The notes under the pieces are model-generated. The model made no database searches. It was given only the letters and a program-made list of their open reading frames with translations, and was not told where the DNA came from. Shown here in pieces: positions 11,860-23,100 of a DNA stretch of 64,000 nt (positions within the stretch are counted from its first letter, which is position 1; every line of letters begins with the position of its first letter). The stretch comes from Nomia melanderi (taxonomy: Eukaryota; Arthropoda; Insecta; Hymenoptera; Halictidae), in contig NC_135009.1 in the NCBI RefSeq assembly GCF_051020985.1, forward strand, positions 13,090,606-13,154,605, read 5' to 3'. The translations under genes were made by a program, and so were the position numbers.

Positions 11860-12529
11860 CATTGAGCACGATTCAATTAGCTCGTATTCGATCCGCAGAT
11901 TCCTCGTTGGTCGTATCCGCGTTAAGACACTTCCCTAAATATTCATCGCGGCGAGTATTCATCTCGCGGATCCAACGAGTTTATCAATTCCCGAGCGTCG
12001 AGCGGCGTGAAAGCCGGCGAGTCACGGTCCGCGCGGAACCAATAACGATTTCCCGGAGCGGACAGAATCCGATTCCTCGCGCGGCGAACAATGCGGCAGA
12101 CGGTGCGGTTCGCCGCCGTCACGCGAGCACACGCGATTCGTCGTTTCGCTTCTCCCCGAACGACGCGACTCGCCTTGGAGCGTGTTTAATATGTGGAACG
12201 GCGCGTTTACTTTAATATCGCGAGTCCTGCCCGCTCCCGCGACTTCCCGACCACTTGAATCATGCACGAACGCTTCCCCGGCCGCGACGAACGGCCCAGG
12301 GGAATGTGCTCGTGCCATTAGGCTTCACTCGCCTGCATCTTTAAAGTATCCAGCAGCCATTCGACGAGCCTACGCGCGGCTACCGAGTCTTCCATGATCT
12401 CGGCGCGTTCGAATCGTCTCGCTGATGAAAAGCGACGGTTTTTCGAGGAGCTCTCGCAGCTTTCGCCGGAGAAACTTCCCGAAGGTTTGCTGTTAATTAA
12501 AATTGATGTTAACATTGACTGCAATTATG
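11860..12529. other. GC-rich intergenic block, no gene seen
   Basis: CpG-rich. A minus-strand frame at 12318-12524 was considered and set aside because it has no motif and no matching neighbouring exon. Confidence 0.3.
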
Positions 12530-13050
12530 CAACCTTTCCATTGTACGAATTCTGAATTATCCGAATTATCAATTCTCCAATTTTTCAATCGTCCCAAACC
12601 TTAATTATCCGAATGCTCAGTTCTCCAGTTTTCAATTCTACGAATTCTGAATTATTCGAATGATCAATTTTCCAATTTTTCAATCATCCGAGTTCTCAAT
12701 TATCAAAATTTTCAATTGCCCCAACTCTCAATTATCCGAGTTTTCAATTATGCAAGTTTCCAATTGTCCCAACTCTCAGTTATCTGAATTCTCGCTTCTC
12801 CAGTGTTTCAATTGTACGGATTCTCAATTGACCAAATTCTGAATTATTCGAATTTTCAGTTCTCCAGTTTTCAATTCTACGAATTCTGAATTATTCGAAT
12901 GATCAATTCTTCAATTTTCCAATCATCCGAGTTCTCAATTATCCTAATTTTAAACTATCCCAACTCTCAATTATCCGAATGCTCACTTCTCTCACTTCTT
13001 CAATTGTCCAAACTATCAATTATCCGATTTTTGAGTTATCCAGGAGAATT
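12530..13050. repeat. Degenerate minisatellite, second block
   Basis: The same CAATTNTCCGAATTCTCAATT-type modules as 9905-10700. The flanking 11.9-12.5 kb block separates the two arrays. Confidence 0.7.
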
Positions 13051-13789
13051 TAGAACGTTTACTACGGCGATATATTAGGTAGCCCCATAAGTTCCTTCCG
13101 TGTTTCTACCATACGAAATAATATTTTGTTAATTATACAATCTTTATAACTTCACAACCTGTTGACCTACTAATTAGGCTGAAGCAGATCAAACTCGTAT
13201 CGTAATTAAAAAATATAATGCGAGAAGTGTTAACATTTCGCGACACGAACTTACAGGACAGGCTAATATATTCTCTCCTAACAAGGGCGGTGTTAGAAAT
13301 AATTCTGAATGACCTCGTATCACTCGTATTACACTATCAGCTGTTCGTGTTACTTCCATTTGATATCAGTTTCCTTATTGCAATTGCACCTAAGCAATTC
13401 CGAAGCTCCGCTGACCGTTAGTCTACGTGTTAACACACTTCACAGACCGGAAGTATTCCAAGTTTACCGCGAAGAAATACCGTAACATAGATAACAAGCG
13501 GAAAGAAATTCTCAGAAGTGACCTGCAATAATACTTGACGTTTTCATCGTAAATATTACAACGATAACAGTGATAAAAACAAAAAATGACTTTAACAGTA
13601 AATAAAGTGCCATGTTTATATGACAGCGTTCGTTAATGATTAATATTCTAGTAATATGAATATTATTAAAGATATTCTATTATATTAACACTAAACCGAG
13701 CAATTAAATTCACTTTTCGAAATTCCTCTTGCAACTTCAAGAGTGCACTCACCAAGACTTTAATTGATTGATAATTCAGTATATCTGTC
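13051..13789. other. Intergenic DNA, no gene seen
   Basis: AT-rich. A TTAACACTAAACCGAGCAATT motif near 13686 is a probable left end of a degraded family C element. Confidence 0.3.
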
Positions 13790-14158
13790 ACTAAATTAAT
13801 ATTTGATTGATCGCTTTGGAAAATGAAATTTGTCTATTGATAGAGCTGTTGATTATCTAAAAATATTTCTAATGAAATTCATATGATAATGATAGTTCGA
13901 AATATCGTCAATGGATATTTTAATAAATCTAATTTCTTCAGTATGAAGAATGTAATTTCTCATTCTAATCTAACACTAAACCTACCAAGCACATAAATTG
14001 ACTTTTTGACCTGCCATCGAGACTCCAATTGATTCATAATTCAGTTTGAGTATTGCTAAATCAATTTCTTGAATAATCTCTTCGAGAAACATCTGTTATC
14101 CTTTTAATAATCGCAAAAGGAAACCAGGAATCATTTTGTCTGGTAAGTTTAGTGTTAA
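13790..14158 (+). mobile_element. Larger repeat unit ending in a family C element
   Basis: About 13790-13970 matches 34043-34210 (GCTTTGGAAAATGAAA, GATAGAGCTGTT, TAATTTCTTCAGT). It then runs into a family C copy (13970-14158, ending TTTAGTGTTAA) exactly as at 34.2-34.4 kb, so the two together are a composite dispersed repeat. Non-coding. Confidence 0.6.
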
Positions 14159-14869
14159 TACTGTTAATCAATTACTAACCCTCGTTACTTCCCAACTCAG
14201 TCGTCGTGTAAATTATTCCTGTCACGTGCTCGCTCGCTAGGTTTTAAATGTCGCGCATTACAATGGAATAATCAATGCGCTGGAAAACATAGTTGCAGTG
14301 GGAAGCTTATAATCGACGGTGCCTGTACGCTTCGAACAATAAGAGGTAAAAATTCTAGCAACCGATCGACGTCCATTGCGTCGAGGAACAATCAAGCGAC
14401 CATTCCCGAATAATCGCCGGAATATCGGCGAGGGGACACGGAAATAGCTGCTCGCCACGGAAGAGCTTCTTAAACGCGGAAAGAAATCAATACGGCCGAC
14501 TTCTTCGACGGTTCGTCTTTTAATAAGGTTCTTCCCTCCCCGGGATCTTCTTATTTCGAGCGGGACGCGTTCGTCATGGTCAAAAACGATGGTTAAACTT
14601 TCACGCCTATCGGCAACCGGTTCAACAAACGGGGTCGATGCCATTGTCTATTCATTAACTTCGTTTTAACGGGAGAATCACGTGTGTGTATATTTACACA
14701 CGATGCGAATCGCTCGGAAGCTAATGCGGTTAGGTCGATTTTTTGTGGATTTTCATGGAATAAGTAATATTCTTTCGTCCATTTTACTTTCTATCTTATA
14801 TTGTCCGATTAATCAGTTCGGTTTTGTATTTCCTTTCGTTGAAGTTTCTACTGAACAAATCTTCGTATT
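14159..14869. other. Intergenic DNA, no gene seen
   Basis: A 128-codon minus-strand frame at 14258-14644 lacks recognisable motifs and splice-linked neighbours. Confidence 0.3.
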
Positions 14870-15370
14870 TTTCATCAAATCGACAAATCGACAATCTTAA
14901 AAGCCAATATATTCCTTTTAATTATTAAATGAAGAGAGAAAAAATACTTTACATACTTTTCTGATCAAATGAACAAACCAACAATTTTAAAAACCAATGT
15001 ATCAGAAAACAATCGTTCTCTCGATGTCTGTTTTCTAGACTTAACCACATTGGCTTCTTTGCGACTTCTATACACACAAGCATTACCTGCCCACATACAA
15101 TCACCGATCGAATTTTTCTATCGCGAGAACTCATGTCCGAAAACTTTAATAGAATATGTAATATTCTTTTTAATTATTAAATGAAGAAAGAGAAAATACT
15201 TCACACACTTCCCTGATCAAATTAACAAACCAATGTTTGAAAAACATTCATTCTCTCAATGTCCGTTTTCTAGACTTAACCACATTGGCTTCTTCGCTTC
15301 CATATACACACACACATTACACCTGCACGCACACATGCACATCGCCCGATCGAATTTTTCTATCGCGAGC
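14870..15370 (+). repeat. Local tandem duplication, about 252-bp unit
   Basis: TAATTATTAAATGAAG recurs at about 14920 and 15172, and TTTTCTAGACTTAACCACAT plus CGAATTTTTCTATCGCGAG recur at about 15030-15125 and 15260-15370. The second copy has gained a CACA microsatellite. No coding content. Confidence 0.7.
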
Positions 15371-16018
15371 GCGGACTCGTTTCACCTCGTTGTTAAGTGA
15401 AACGTTAATTAGCGCGGTAATCGATCAGGGATTACACCCCGCCGCCCCCTCCTTCTGCCCCTTTCTTTTTACCCCCGCGGCCGGTCAACTTAATCCGCAG
15501 GTTGCTGCGTGGCGCCGGTAATTGCACCCCTCCCCCGCGTTTTCGACCTTGTTTCGTCGGTAATCCCCGCCCGCCGAGCGAACTATACTTTCGGCGACCG
15601 AAGTGGTCGGGATTTAGATGCGATCGCGTGGCCCCCGCAGCAGCCAGCCAGCTCGGTTTCTATTTTAATGCCGGCGGAAGCCTCGATTGTTCGGGGGTGC
15701 CGATCGGGGGCGGCGAGCCGTCTGGAATTTATTTCGACGAGTTGTCCGAGTGGAACTCCGATTATCCGATTTAATCGGCTGATTAATCGTCTGGGCAAAC
15801 GGGGACTGAAAGAATTCTAAAGCGTACTCGCGAACGATCGTACGGTTTCAATTTGATAAGCCAGGATATCTCGCGAGGCATTAAAGTCGTACGGTGCGAA
15901 TGGTTTCTTCATTTAGTCTCCTCAAACGCAATTGCGAGTGCACTAGTCGATTAATCGGAATGTCTACTGTGAAACGGTGTTACTGTATTTATACCGGAAA
16001 TTGATTGGTTCAGATACT
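15371..16018. other. GC-rich intergenic block, no gene seen
   Basis: About 15420-15780 is C-rich and CpG-rich; several overlapping frames are open on both strands, which reflects composition. It may be regulatory, but no element could be identified. Confidence 0.3.
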
Positions 16019-16135
16019 TTAACCCTTTGCTGAAGAACGTCGACATTTAGAGATGAAATTTTCGAATTTCGAAGACTAAGTCTCAAAGGACCGATTTAAT
16101 TATTTGAACAGCAAGAGATCAGCATATTGGAATAA
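16019..16135 (+). mobile_element. Left part of a family F repeat
   Basis: Begins TTAACCCTTTGCTGAAGAAC and continues with GTCGACATTTAGAGATGAAA and AACAGCAAGAGATCAGCAT, matching 33753-33965. It breaks into a family E fragment at about 16142-16260. Confidence 0.5.
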
Positions 16136-16276
16136 AATAGAACTAGTAACAAGTTCGCTAATTAGCAGAGCGTTGAAAAATATATTAAATTCCACTAAAA
16201 TATATTACATAACAATATGATAGATCTGAAAATTGCCATTCGCACAAATGTTTTCCGAAAATTAGCCGATACGGTA

Positions 16277-16488
16277 TTAATGCTAAAACCATCAGACGAA
16301 CGAGAATAACCTCGTTTTCATCGGTTAATAATTATTAAAAAGGTAACAGATGTTTCTTTAAGAAATTATTCGAGAAATTGATTCACCAGTAAACTCAATT
16401 ATGAATCAATTGGAGTCTCGGTAGATTTACTCCTCAAGTTTATAGAGGAATTTGAGTGACTCTAACTGCTCGGCAGGTTTAGCGTTAA
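16277..16488 (-). mobile_element. Family C MITE-like repeat
   Basis: TTAATGCTAAAACC at the left and GGCAGGTTTAGCGTTAA at the right, in inverted orientation relative to 34211-34411. The interior AAAAAGGTAACAGATGTTTC is the complement of the family block. Non-coding. Confidence 0.55.
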
Positions 16489-16923
16489 TTGAATAGTTCC
16501 CCGACAAAGCGTGCGTATATCCTATACAGCGTGTCGCACGCGTGACTATAGAGCACGCATCGGATGAGACGATGTAACAAGGTGTCGCAATTCGATAGGA
16601 GTATCTTGTACAAAGGAAGGTGTCGCGACCTGTCCCAGCGGGCCGGATAAACCGCGTAGCTGGAAACAAAACGACGTATCTACTACTGACAGCGCGCCTC
16701 CGCCGCGACAACGAAAAATTTCGCCGTTGTGCGCCGCGTCTCGCGTCCCCCGGGCTTTCCCACCTGTTTCCTCCTGTCTGCGTTAACTCGCAGATAACGG
16801 CTGAACGGATGCCACTGTCCGACGTCGAGATTTTCGTAATTATCTCGGAGAACGGAGGGCAACCCGTGTCACGGGGAAGATTTGTAGATTAATCTAGTAG
16901 AAACCGAGGTTGTTCGTTGTGTA

Positions 16924-17173
16924 TTAACCCTCAGCACTGCAGGTTGTTTTGTAATACAGCAACTGCAACTAATTTGTATAGTATTCCTAGCGAAAATGAG
17001 AAATGCTATAACATTTCTTCGACCTTTTGTTTTCCTTAGTACAAAATTCGGATGCGCGGAAAATCTAATAATTTCATTCGATATTATTAATTTGGTAGTT
17101 TCTTTAAGATTCATTGAAACGTTTAATATTATAAGTGGTACAATATTGAAGCCTAGAGAGTTCAAAGGGTTAA
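16924..17173 (+). mobile_element. TTAA-bounded MITE-like repeat, family A
   Basis: 250 bp from TTAACCCTCAGCACTGCAGG to GAGTTCAAAGGGTTAA. It shares most of its length with 7669-7903. Non-autonomous. Confidence 0.6.
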
Positions 17174-17860
17174 AATAAAAGATCATTTCGCTATCAATCA
17201 CCTTCGAAGTAGATTCCAAAGGCAGAAGTTAAATCGATGAATAATTAGTTCGACATGGAAGCTATGAAAGTATTCGTTGACATTTAACATATATCACAGC
17301 CTGCCATGTTCGTTACAGAATTGTTCAAAGCTTCACGTATCCATTAATCATAACGTCGACGGATAAGCATAATCGAACGAACGTACACGAATCGTTAGAG
17401 CAAGGCCCGCTGCTTCCTTCGAGCTTCCAACCCTTGCTTCGACTCGAGTCTTAGTTGCAAGCCAACAACCCCCTGAAAACCTTTCGCGTACGACTCAGAA
17501 ATAGTCCACTGGATAGACAATTCCGCTGCCCCTAGAGTTCACCCTTTCACGAACGATGCATTCAGGCGTCCTCTCCCCAGGCCAGCCCCCCCCCACGCCC
17601 GACCGGAACCTCGGACACCTCTTTCTTCCCGAAGCAACCCCCGTCCGCGCTAATTAATTCTGGACCACGTTGACAGGCGGCGGTGGCACAAGTTCAGCCA
17701 CCCCGGGAGCAATAGTAAACGAGTGGGGCTAAACAGAAAACAGCGTCGCGCGTTGGAGGGGAGGAATCGGGTCTCGCGAGCCGCCGCGACCCCCCGGGCC
17801 ATAAAATTCCACGTTCGGCCGGAGACCGCATAGCGGGAAGCCTCCGAACCCCCACTACTC
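17174..17860. other. Upstream flank of Cdk5alpha, no gene seen
   Basis: Becomes progressively C-rich and CpG-rich from about 17400. It could hold distal promoter elements of the Cdk5alpha unit; no TATA box was recognised. Confidence 0.3.
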
Positions 17861-18351
17861 AGCCGCCTTCTACTCCTCGGGTGGAGTAGAATCTCGACCT
17901 ACGCTCAGTTCAGGTGTTGCGGCCGCTTCCGGCCAAACATTCGCAGACGATCCGTGAATTCGCGGCGGAAGCGAGCCGGCGAGGGGCGGACGGTGACGGA
18001 AAGCGAAGGAGACGCGGGTGTCGCGACGGAACGAAAGAGAAGTTTGGGCGTATGCGGCCGCCCTCTCCGTTTCACCTTCGGAGCCTCGTTTCACCCTTCC
18101 GCCGGAGCACCCTCTCCGTTCGCCGTTCTCCCTCTTTCTTCATCTTTTCACCGCGGGTATCTCTGTCCCGCCCGTTGCCTCCGTCTCGCTCGTCCACCCC
18201 CGTGAAATCGACGTTGCGCGTTTATCGAACGACTGCGCGCGCACCGATAACGGGGATGGGGCGTGCGAAGTGTTGGTTGGTCGCAGAGGAGGCGGCGGTG
18301 GACGAACGCACGTAAACGGACACGGACGGCTGGAAAACGAGCGAGCCGTGC

Positions 18352-18425
18352 GAGCGAGCGAGCGAGCGAGCGTGCGAGCGACGACGGGGACGTCGACGAA
18401 GACCACGACCACGACGACGAGGACG

Positions 18426-18476
<51 letters not shown>
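18352..18476. repeat. GCGA and GAC microsatellites
   Basis: A run of GCGAGCGA units is followed by a long GAC tract. On the opposite strand the tract reads GTC. It lies in the inferred 5' leader region of Cdk5alpha. Confidence 0.85.
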
Positions 18477-18477
<1 letters not shown>

Positions 18478-19737
18478 ACACGGGAGCTAGCCAACCACCA
18501 GACGCGAACCGGAGCTCTCGCCGCGCGAGCCGCGCACACGGTGTGCCAACGCTTTTCCCTCCGGCTGTTCTCTCGTTCTGGCGAACGCCGCTCTCTCGTC
18601 CCCCTCGGTTGCCTTCGTTGTCAACAAACCCGCCGATCCTCGCGTGTGTGTCCGCGGAGCGTGCACGCACCGTCGGCCCACGTTTACCCTGCGCGAGCTG
18701 GCGAAAGGGTGGAGGAGGACGCGCTGGCAGGCCGCGGTGGAGTCGCAGCCGCGAGACGGTGCAGTTGATCGGAAGAAGGGGTGGTAAACAAAAGGGAGGA
18801 CCTTCGACGCGCCGCCGTGACGAGTGACGGATAGTGAGCGGATTACTCCGTTGTTCCGCGGTTGTGCGGGCTACGAAGCAACAAAATCGCCTCTGGCCGA
18901 GATTCGTCCGGAATATATTGACCAGTGATCGCAACAGTGCCATCGGTAGTGCATCGGGAGTGTGCTGTCGCAACGGAGGCTGGTTTCCGGGGAGTCGTAA
19001 GGAGCGGAGGATTAGAGTTGTCCCTCGAGTAAACGAGGAGCGAACCGAGGAGAGAGAGAGAGTCCAAGGAGAGAAGAGAGAGAGAAAAAGAGAGAGAGAA
19101 TATCCTATCGAGTGTTGCCGTATTTTCGTTCACCTGGTTCGTCCTCCCTCCGAGTGGCGGAGGGCGGTGAAGGCATCGATCGCTCGCCATTTTGCCCGAG
19201 CACCGACATCTTCTCCACGCATCGGCGACATTTTCCCCTCGTGGCTGGCCGCCGCGGACGAGACGCTTCTCGCGGATCGACGGGGGCGGGCGATTTTCGT
19301 GATCGGCTCGCTTCTCGCGGTTCGCTGGTCCCCGCGTGGATCGTTCGCTTATTGATCAACGGCTGACGGCGACGGGGAGAAGATTTCCCTGTCGAGGAGT
19401 GGCCGCGCGTCGATCGCGTCGAGGGAACGTTCGTTGATCGGGCAAGAATCAGAGAAGACAGAGGAAGGAAGGAGGACCGCCGCGGCCGTAGAACGAGGAG
19501 GAGGAGGCGGAGGAGCAGGTAAAGGGGGAGGAAGGCTCGTTCAGGTCGAAGTTAGAAGTCAGCAGGCTGGGAGGTCGGCTGAGCGAGGTGGTGGGTCCCG
19601 TCGTGGAGGAGGCCATCGAGCCAGGGGATGCGACCCCGCTGACGGGACCCCCGAGGGAGTCCTCGGTTCCTCGAGCACCCCCGCCGCCACCGCAGCGCGT
19701 CACCACACCGAGTCCGCCGAGACCTCCGCCCACTACG

Positions 19738-20065
19738 TCCCAGCAAGCCCAGAATCCGGGTCATCAGGCCCAGGAGTCCACCTCGGACGCCCAGAATCCG
19801 GGCCACCAGGCCCAGAAGCCCTCGGGCCATCAGGCCCAATCCAACCCCGGCCAGCAGACCCAGAATCCAGGCCACCAGACCCAGAACCCCGGACAACAGT
19901 CCGCGAATCCTGCTCATCAGACGCAGAACCCCGGTCATCAGGAGAAGGATCATCAGCAGGTGAGCCAGGGACAGCAAACGCAGAATCCTGGTCATCCAGC
20001 TCCGGTGAGTCGCCAGGCGAGCCAGAATCCTACTCACCAGGCGACCCAGACGCAGCAATCTTCGT
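19738..20065 (+). repeat. Minisatellite encoding NPGHQ-type repeats
   Basis: Repeats of about 21-24 bp built on CAGAATCCGGGTCATCAGGC. In the p35 frame they read as QNPGHQ(A/T)Q variants, at least eight times. The sequence is in frame with the p35 ATG at 20134 but has no ATG itself, so it is either 5' UTR or a non-ATG extension. Confidence 0.75.
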
Positions 20066-20133
20066 TGCAGCAGCAACACTCTCAATCTCAGCAGCAGCAG
20101 CAGCAGCAGCAGCAGGAGCATCGTTCCAGCAGC

Positions 20134-23100
20134 ATGGGTACCGTGTTGTCGTTCAGCCCGCGTGACAGGCGCAGCTCGGTGTTCCCGCCAGCGGGGCACC
20201 AGCACCCCGCCGATTTCACGTTGAACAATTTTAATTACGAACAGCTGAACAACGCGAAGAACCGCGAGAACAAGAGCAGCGTCGCTACGGTGGCGCCGGC
20301 GCCGCCCACGGGTCACCCGCCTACGAACAATAACTCGTTACAGAACAATAATATCAATTTGAACAATAACGATAACGCGAGGATCATCTCCGAGAAGAAT
20401 GCGCTCGAGAAGAACCTGAAGAAGCACTCGTTGTTCATAAACGCGCTCTCGTGGAAGCGGTTCAGCACCGCGAACAACAACAAGAAGAAGTTCGACAACA
20501 AGAAGAACACCTTGTTCAGGCAGCCACTCGATAATATACCCATCGTCGACCAAAATAAGAACATACAGACGCCCCAGGTGAGCGAGTCTTCCGTACGCTA
20601 TAGGACGGTTAACGAAATCAATGCATCGGTCGTATGTCCCTCGATTATTCGATTACCTCGGGCAGGCTCCACCGAACTCGTTTATCCGAACTGCTCGATC
20701 GTTCGAATCGTCTTGGTCTCGATTTGTTCGGGTAATCGAGCTTCCGCTGTACTCTCGTTTCTCCTACCGTTCGAAAACCCCCATGAAACTCGAAAGTAAT
20801 CGCGAATGTTACTTCACTCGTAACTAATTCTACACCAATCGCTTCCTATATATACGAAGAAATCCGAATTTCAAAGTACAACCAAATTCTTTGCGTTTTC
20901 CGCTGCGGACAGATGAAAATCCAGTTCCCCGACACACGTGTATCTAATCTCAGGTCCCCCCACGTGTCAAACGCCACGGCAGTGTCCCATTTTCGTCAAA
21001 GCCTCGAGCCACCGTCTTCAAAGTCCTACGCTGGCGACGTGAAAGGTGCTTTGACCCCGAGGCACGATCGAAAGCGTATATCGATCCCCCTCGTGTTTCC
21101 CTTCGCGTTTTTACAGGCACACGCGTGCCTCTAACCCTCGCGAGGAATTCTCGAGAAGCTACGCTAGCCCGGGCAGCGAGGCTTCGATTCTCGTCGGCGC
21201 GACCCGTCGAGGATTTCGAGGCGGAGTCTCGTTGACGGTTGATATCCTTCGAATATGTTAATTTGTAAATGTTCTATTGGCACAGACGAAGCCGCCCGCG
21301 TCGAACAACAATCATACAACGCACAACCCGACGTGCGAGAAGCTCGTGCAGAAGCCGCTGCCCCCCGGCCCAAGGAAAACTGTGATCCAAGCGTCGACTT
21401 CGGAATTGCTCAAGTGCCTCGGCGTCTTCCTTCACAGGAAGTGCACCCGTTTAAGAGACTTCCGGGTCAACGACGCCGTCATGTGGCTGAAAGCCGTCGA
21501 CAAGAGTCTGCTGTTTCAAGGCTGGCAGGTGAGTTGCCCACCGTTTCCTAGATCAACGGGTCTCACCTGTGAACTTTCGGGTTCAACCGGAAAGAGGATA
21601 GCACTGTCTCGCGGCGCGACGTAATCGTAAACAAAATGTTTATCAGAGTTCACCGTATGGCAAAGTTTTCAGCAGATCGGCTGGTCGGCTCTACTTAACA
21701 CTAGGTTTACGGGCATTTAGTGTACACTTCGTTCTATTATTCCTAAAAGAATTGCTCGTTTATTTAGATTGTGGAAACTGGAGATTCGATAGTAGGTAAT
21801 TGGGGTACACGTCAGTGTGATCGCATCAAAATAATATTTCTGAAATCCAATATGCGTCAATTTGACGCGTTCCGTAAACCTAGTGTTAACCAGTTAATTG
21901 TGGAATTTGGTTGAAAAAACCTCTCGTTCTCGCAATAAAATCGAAAAATGGAGCATGAACTCGTCGAACGCAGGACGAATGCACGCAGAGTATATTTTAA
22001 TGAAAGATCGAAGCGAAACAAAGAATTACATGTTTATTTGAAAAAATAAAGAATTCATCGCTGGAAGAGTTAGCATCGTGTCAAGCTTTACGATGACGTG
22101 TATACTCGTCAAACACAGTTACTGCTTAACGTGTGTCAGCCCTTTGCACTCGAATGTTCGATGGAAATATTCGGTTTTCGATGGGTTTCACAAGTCCACT
22201 TGAGAATAATTAATGAGGACGACACGTGAATTAAGCAGCAACTGTTTCAATTATACGGAGCTTATTATGAGTCGCTCGGCAGCCAATGTTCAGTCTATTT
22301 TTGATACTCTGATTGTAAATTTTAATGCAGTGAATAACATTCTTTCAGTTATTCAAGGATTCACTTTTTTCGTTTTTCCTACGTTAGAAACTTTTATAGC
22401 TTTTCATAGCTTCCGAATATGTTGTAGCAAAACGTTAACCGTCTGCAGACGAAGATCCTTTGAAACGCAGAAAACCAACAGACGAAGCTAAATTACAATT
22501 GCTTAAACAACAGAAAAAACAGAAACTACATTCTAATCTCTTGTTCGAGTAATTAAATCATTCAATTCTTTCCTACACTTAACTGGATAATCTCCCGAGC
22601 GACTCGTATACAACACTCATTTAGCTACGTCAAACGGCAACTCGAAGTGCAAAGGGCTGCACCATTCGATATCCCGAAGCCAACGAAGTTCCACGTTCGC
22701 ACGAAAACCGATGTCACCGAAATTCATCCTGCAACTCTTAAACAGTCCTACATAGCTGATAAGGGAAGCATTCGCCGTTCGACTCACAGTCGACTGGTTC
22801 TTAATGTTTAACGAAGGAACAGCCCGCTGAACTTCGTCCAAACACTTTATCGGGACACGATAATGCTAGTCGACGGTAAAGATCGAACCGTCGCTCGACA
22901 CATAGATTAATAATAAATTGACGAACGGTATTAGCGGTAGTTGGAGAGCAAGCAGCTGATGAGACGCGGACCCGTCCGCGTTCGATAACGGCCCGGTCAA
23001 TTAACGATAACGCGATAATTAATATTTATCCTCCGCGATGTAGTCGGTATCCGATTAAGGCTTATCACCCGAGTACCCGTGATAGTAACTTAATTAACGG

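Larger units (their letters stand above)
17861..20133 (+). promoter_or_regulatory. CpG-rich promoter/5' leader of Cdk5alpha
   Basis: A long CpG-rich block directly upstream of the Cdk5alpha start, inferred to hold the promoter and 5' UTR; the transcription start cannot be placed. It contains GAGC (about 18350-18375) and GAC (about 18400-18475) microsatellites, GA tracts (about 19050-19100) and a CAG tract (about 20090-20115). Many upstream frames are open on both strands because of composition. From 19492 to the p35 ATG the p35 frame itself is open without any ATG and encodes NPGHQ-type repeats. Confidence 0.5.

Noticed and set aside
12318..12524. Short minus-strand frame ending EWLLDTLKMQASEA
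   Set aside because: Looks helical but is 68 residues, with no homologous motif recognised and no neighbouring exon.
18018..18973. Long overlapping open frames on both strands (269 and 277 codons)
   Set aside because: GC-rich leader with GAC and GAGC microsatellites; poly-Thr, poly-Asp and poly-Val products reflect the repeat read in different frames.
19552..20316. 254-codon minus-strand open frame rich in Leu
   Set aside because: Antisense of the NPGHQ and CAG repeats; no domain, no splice partners.
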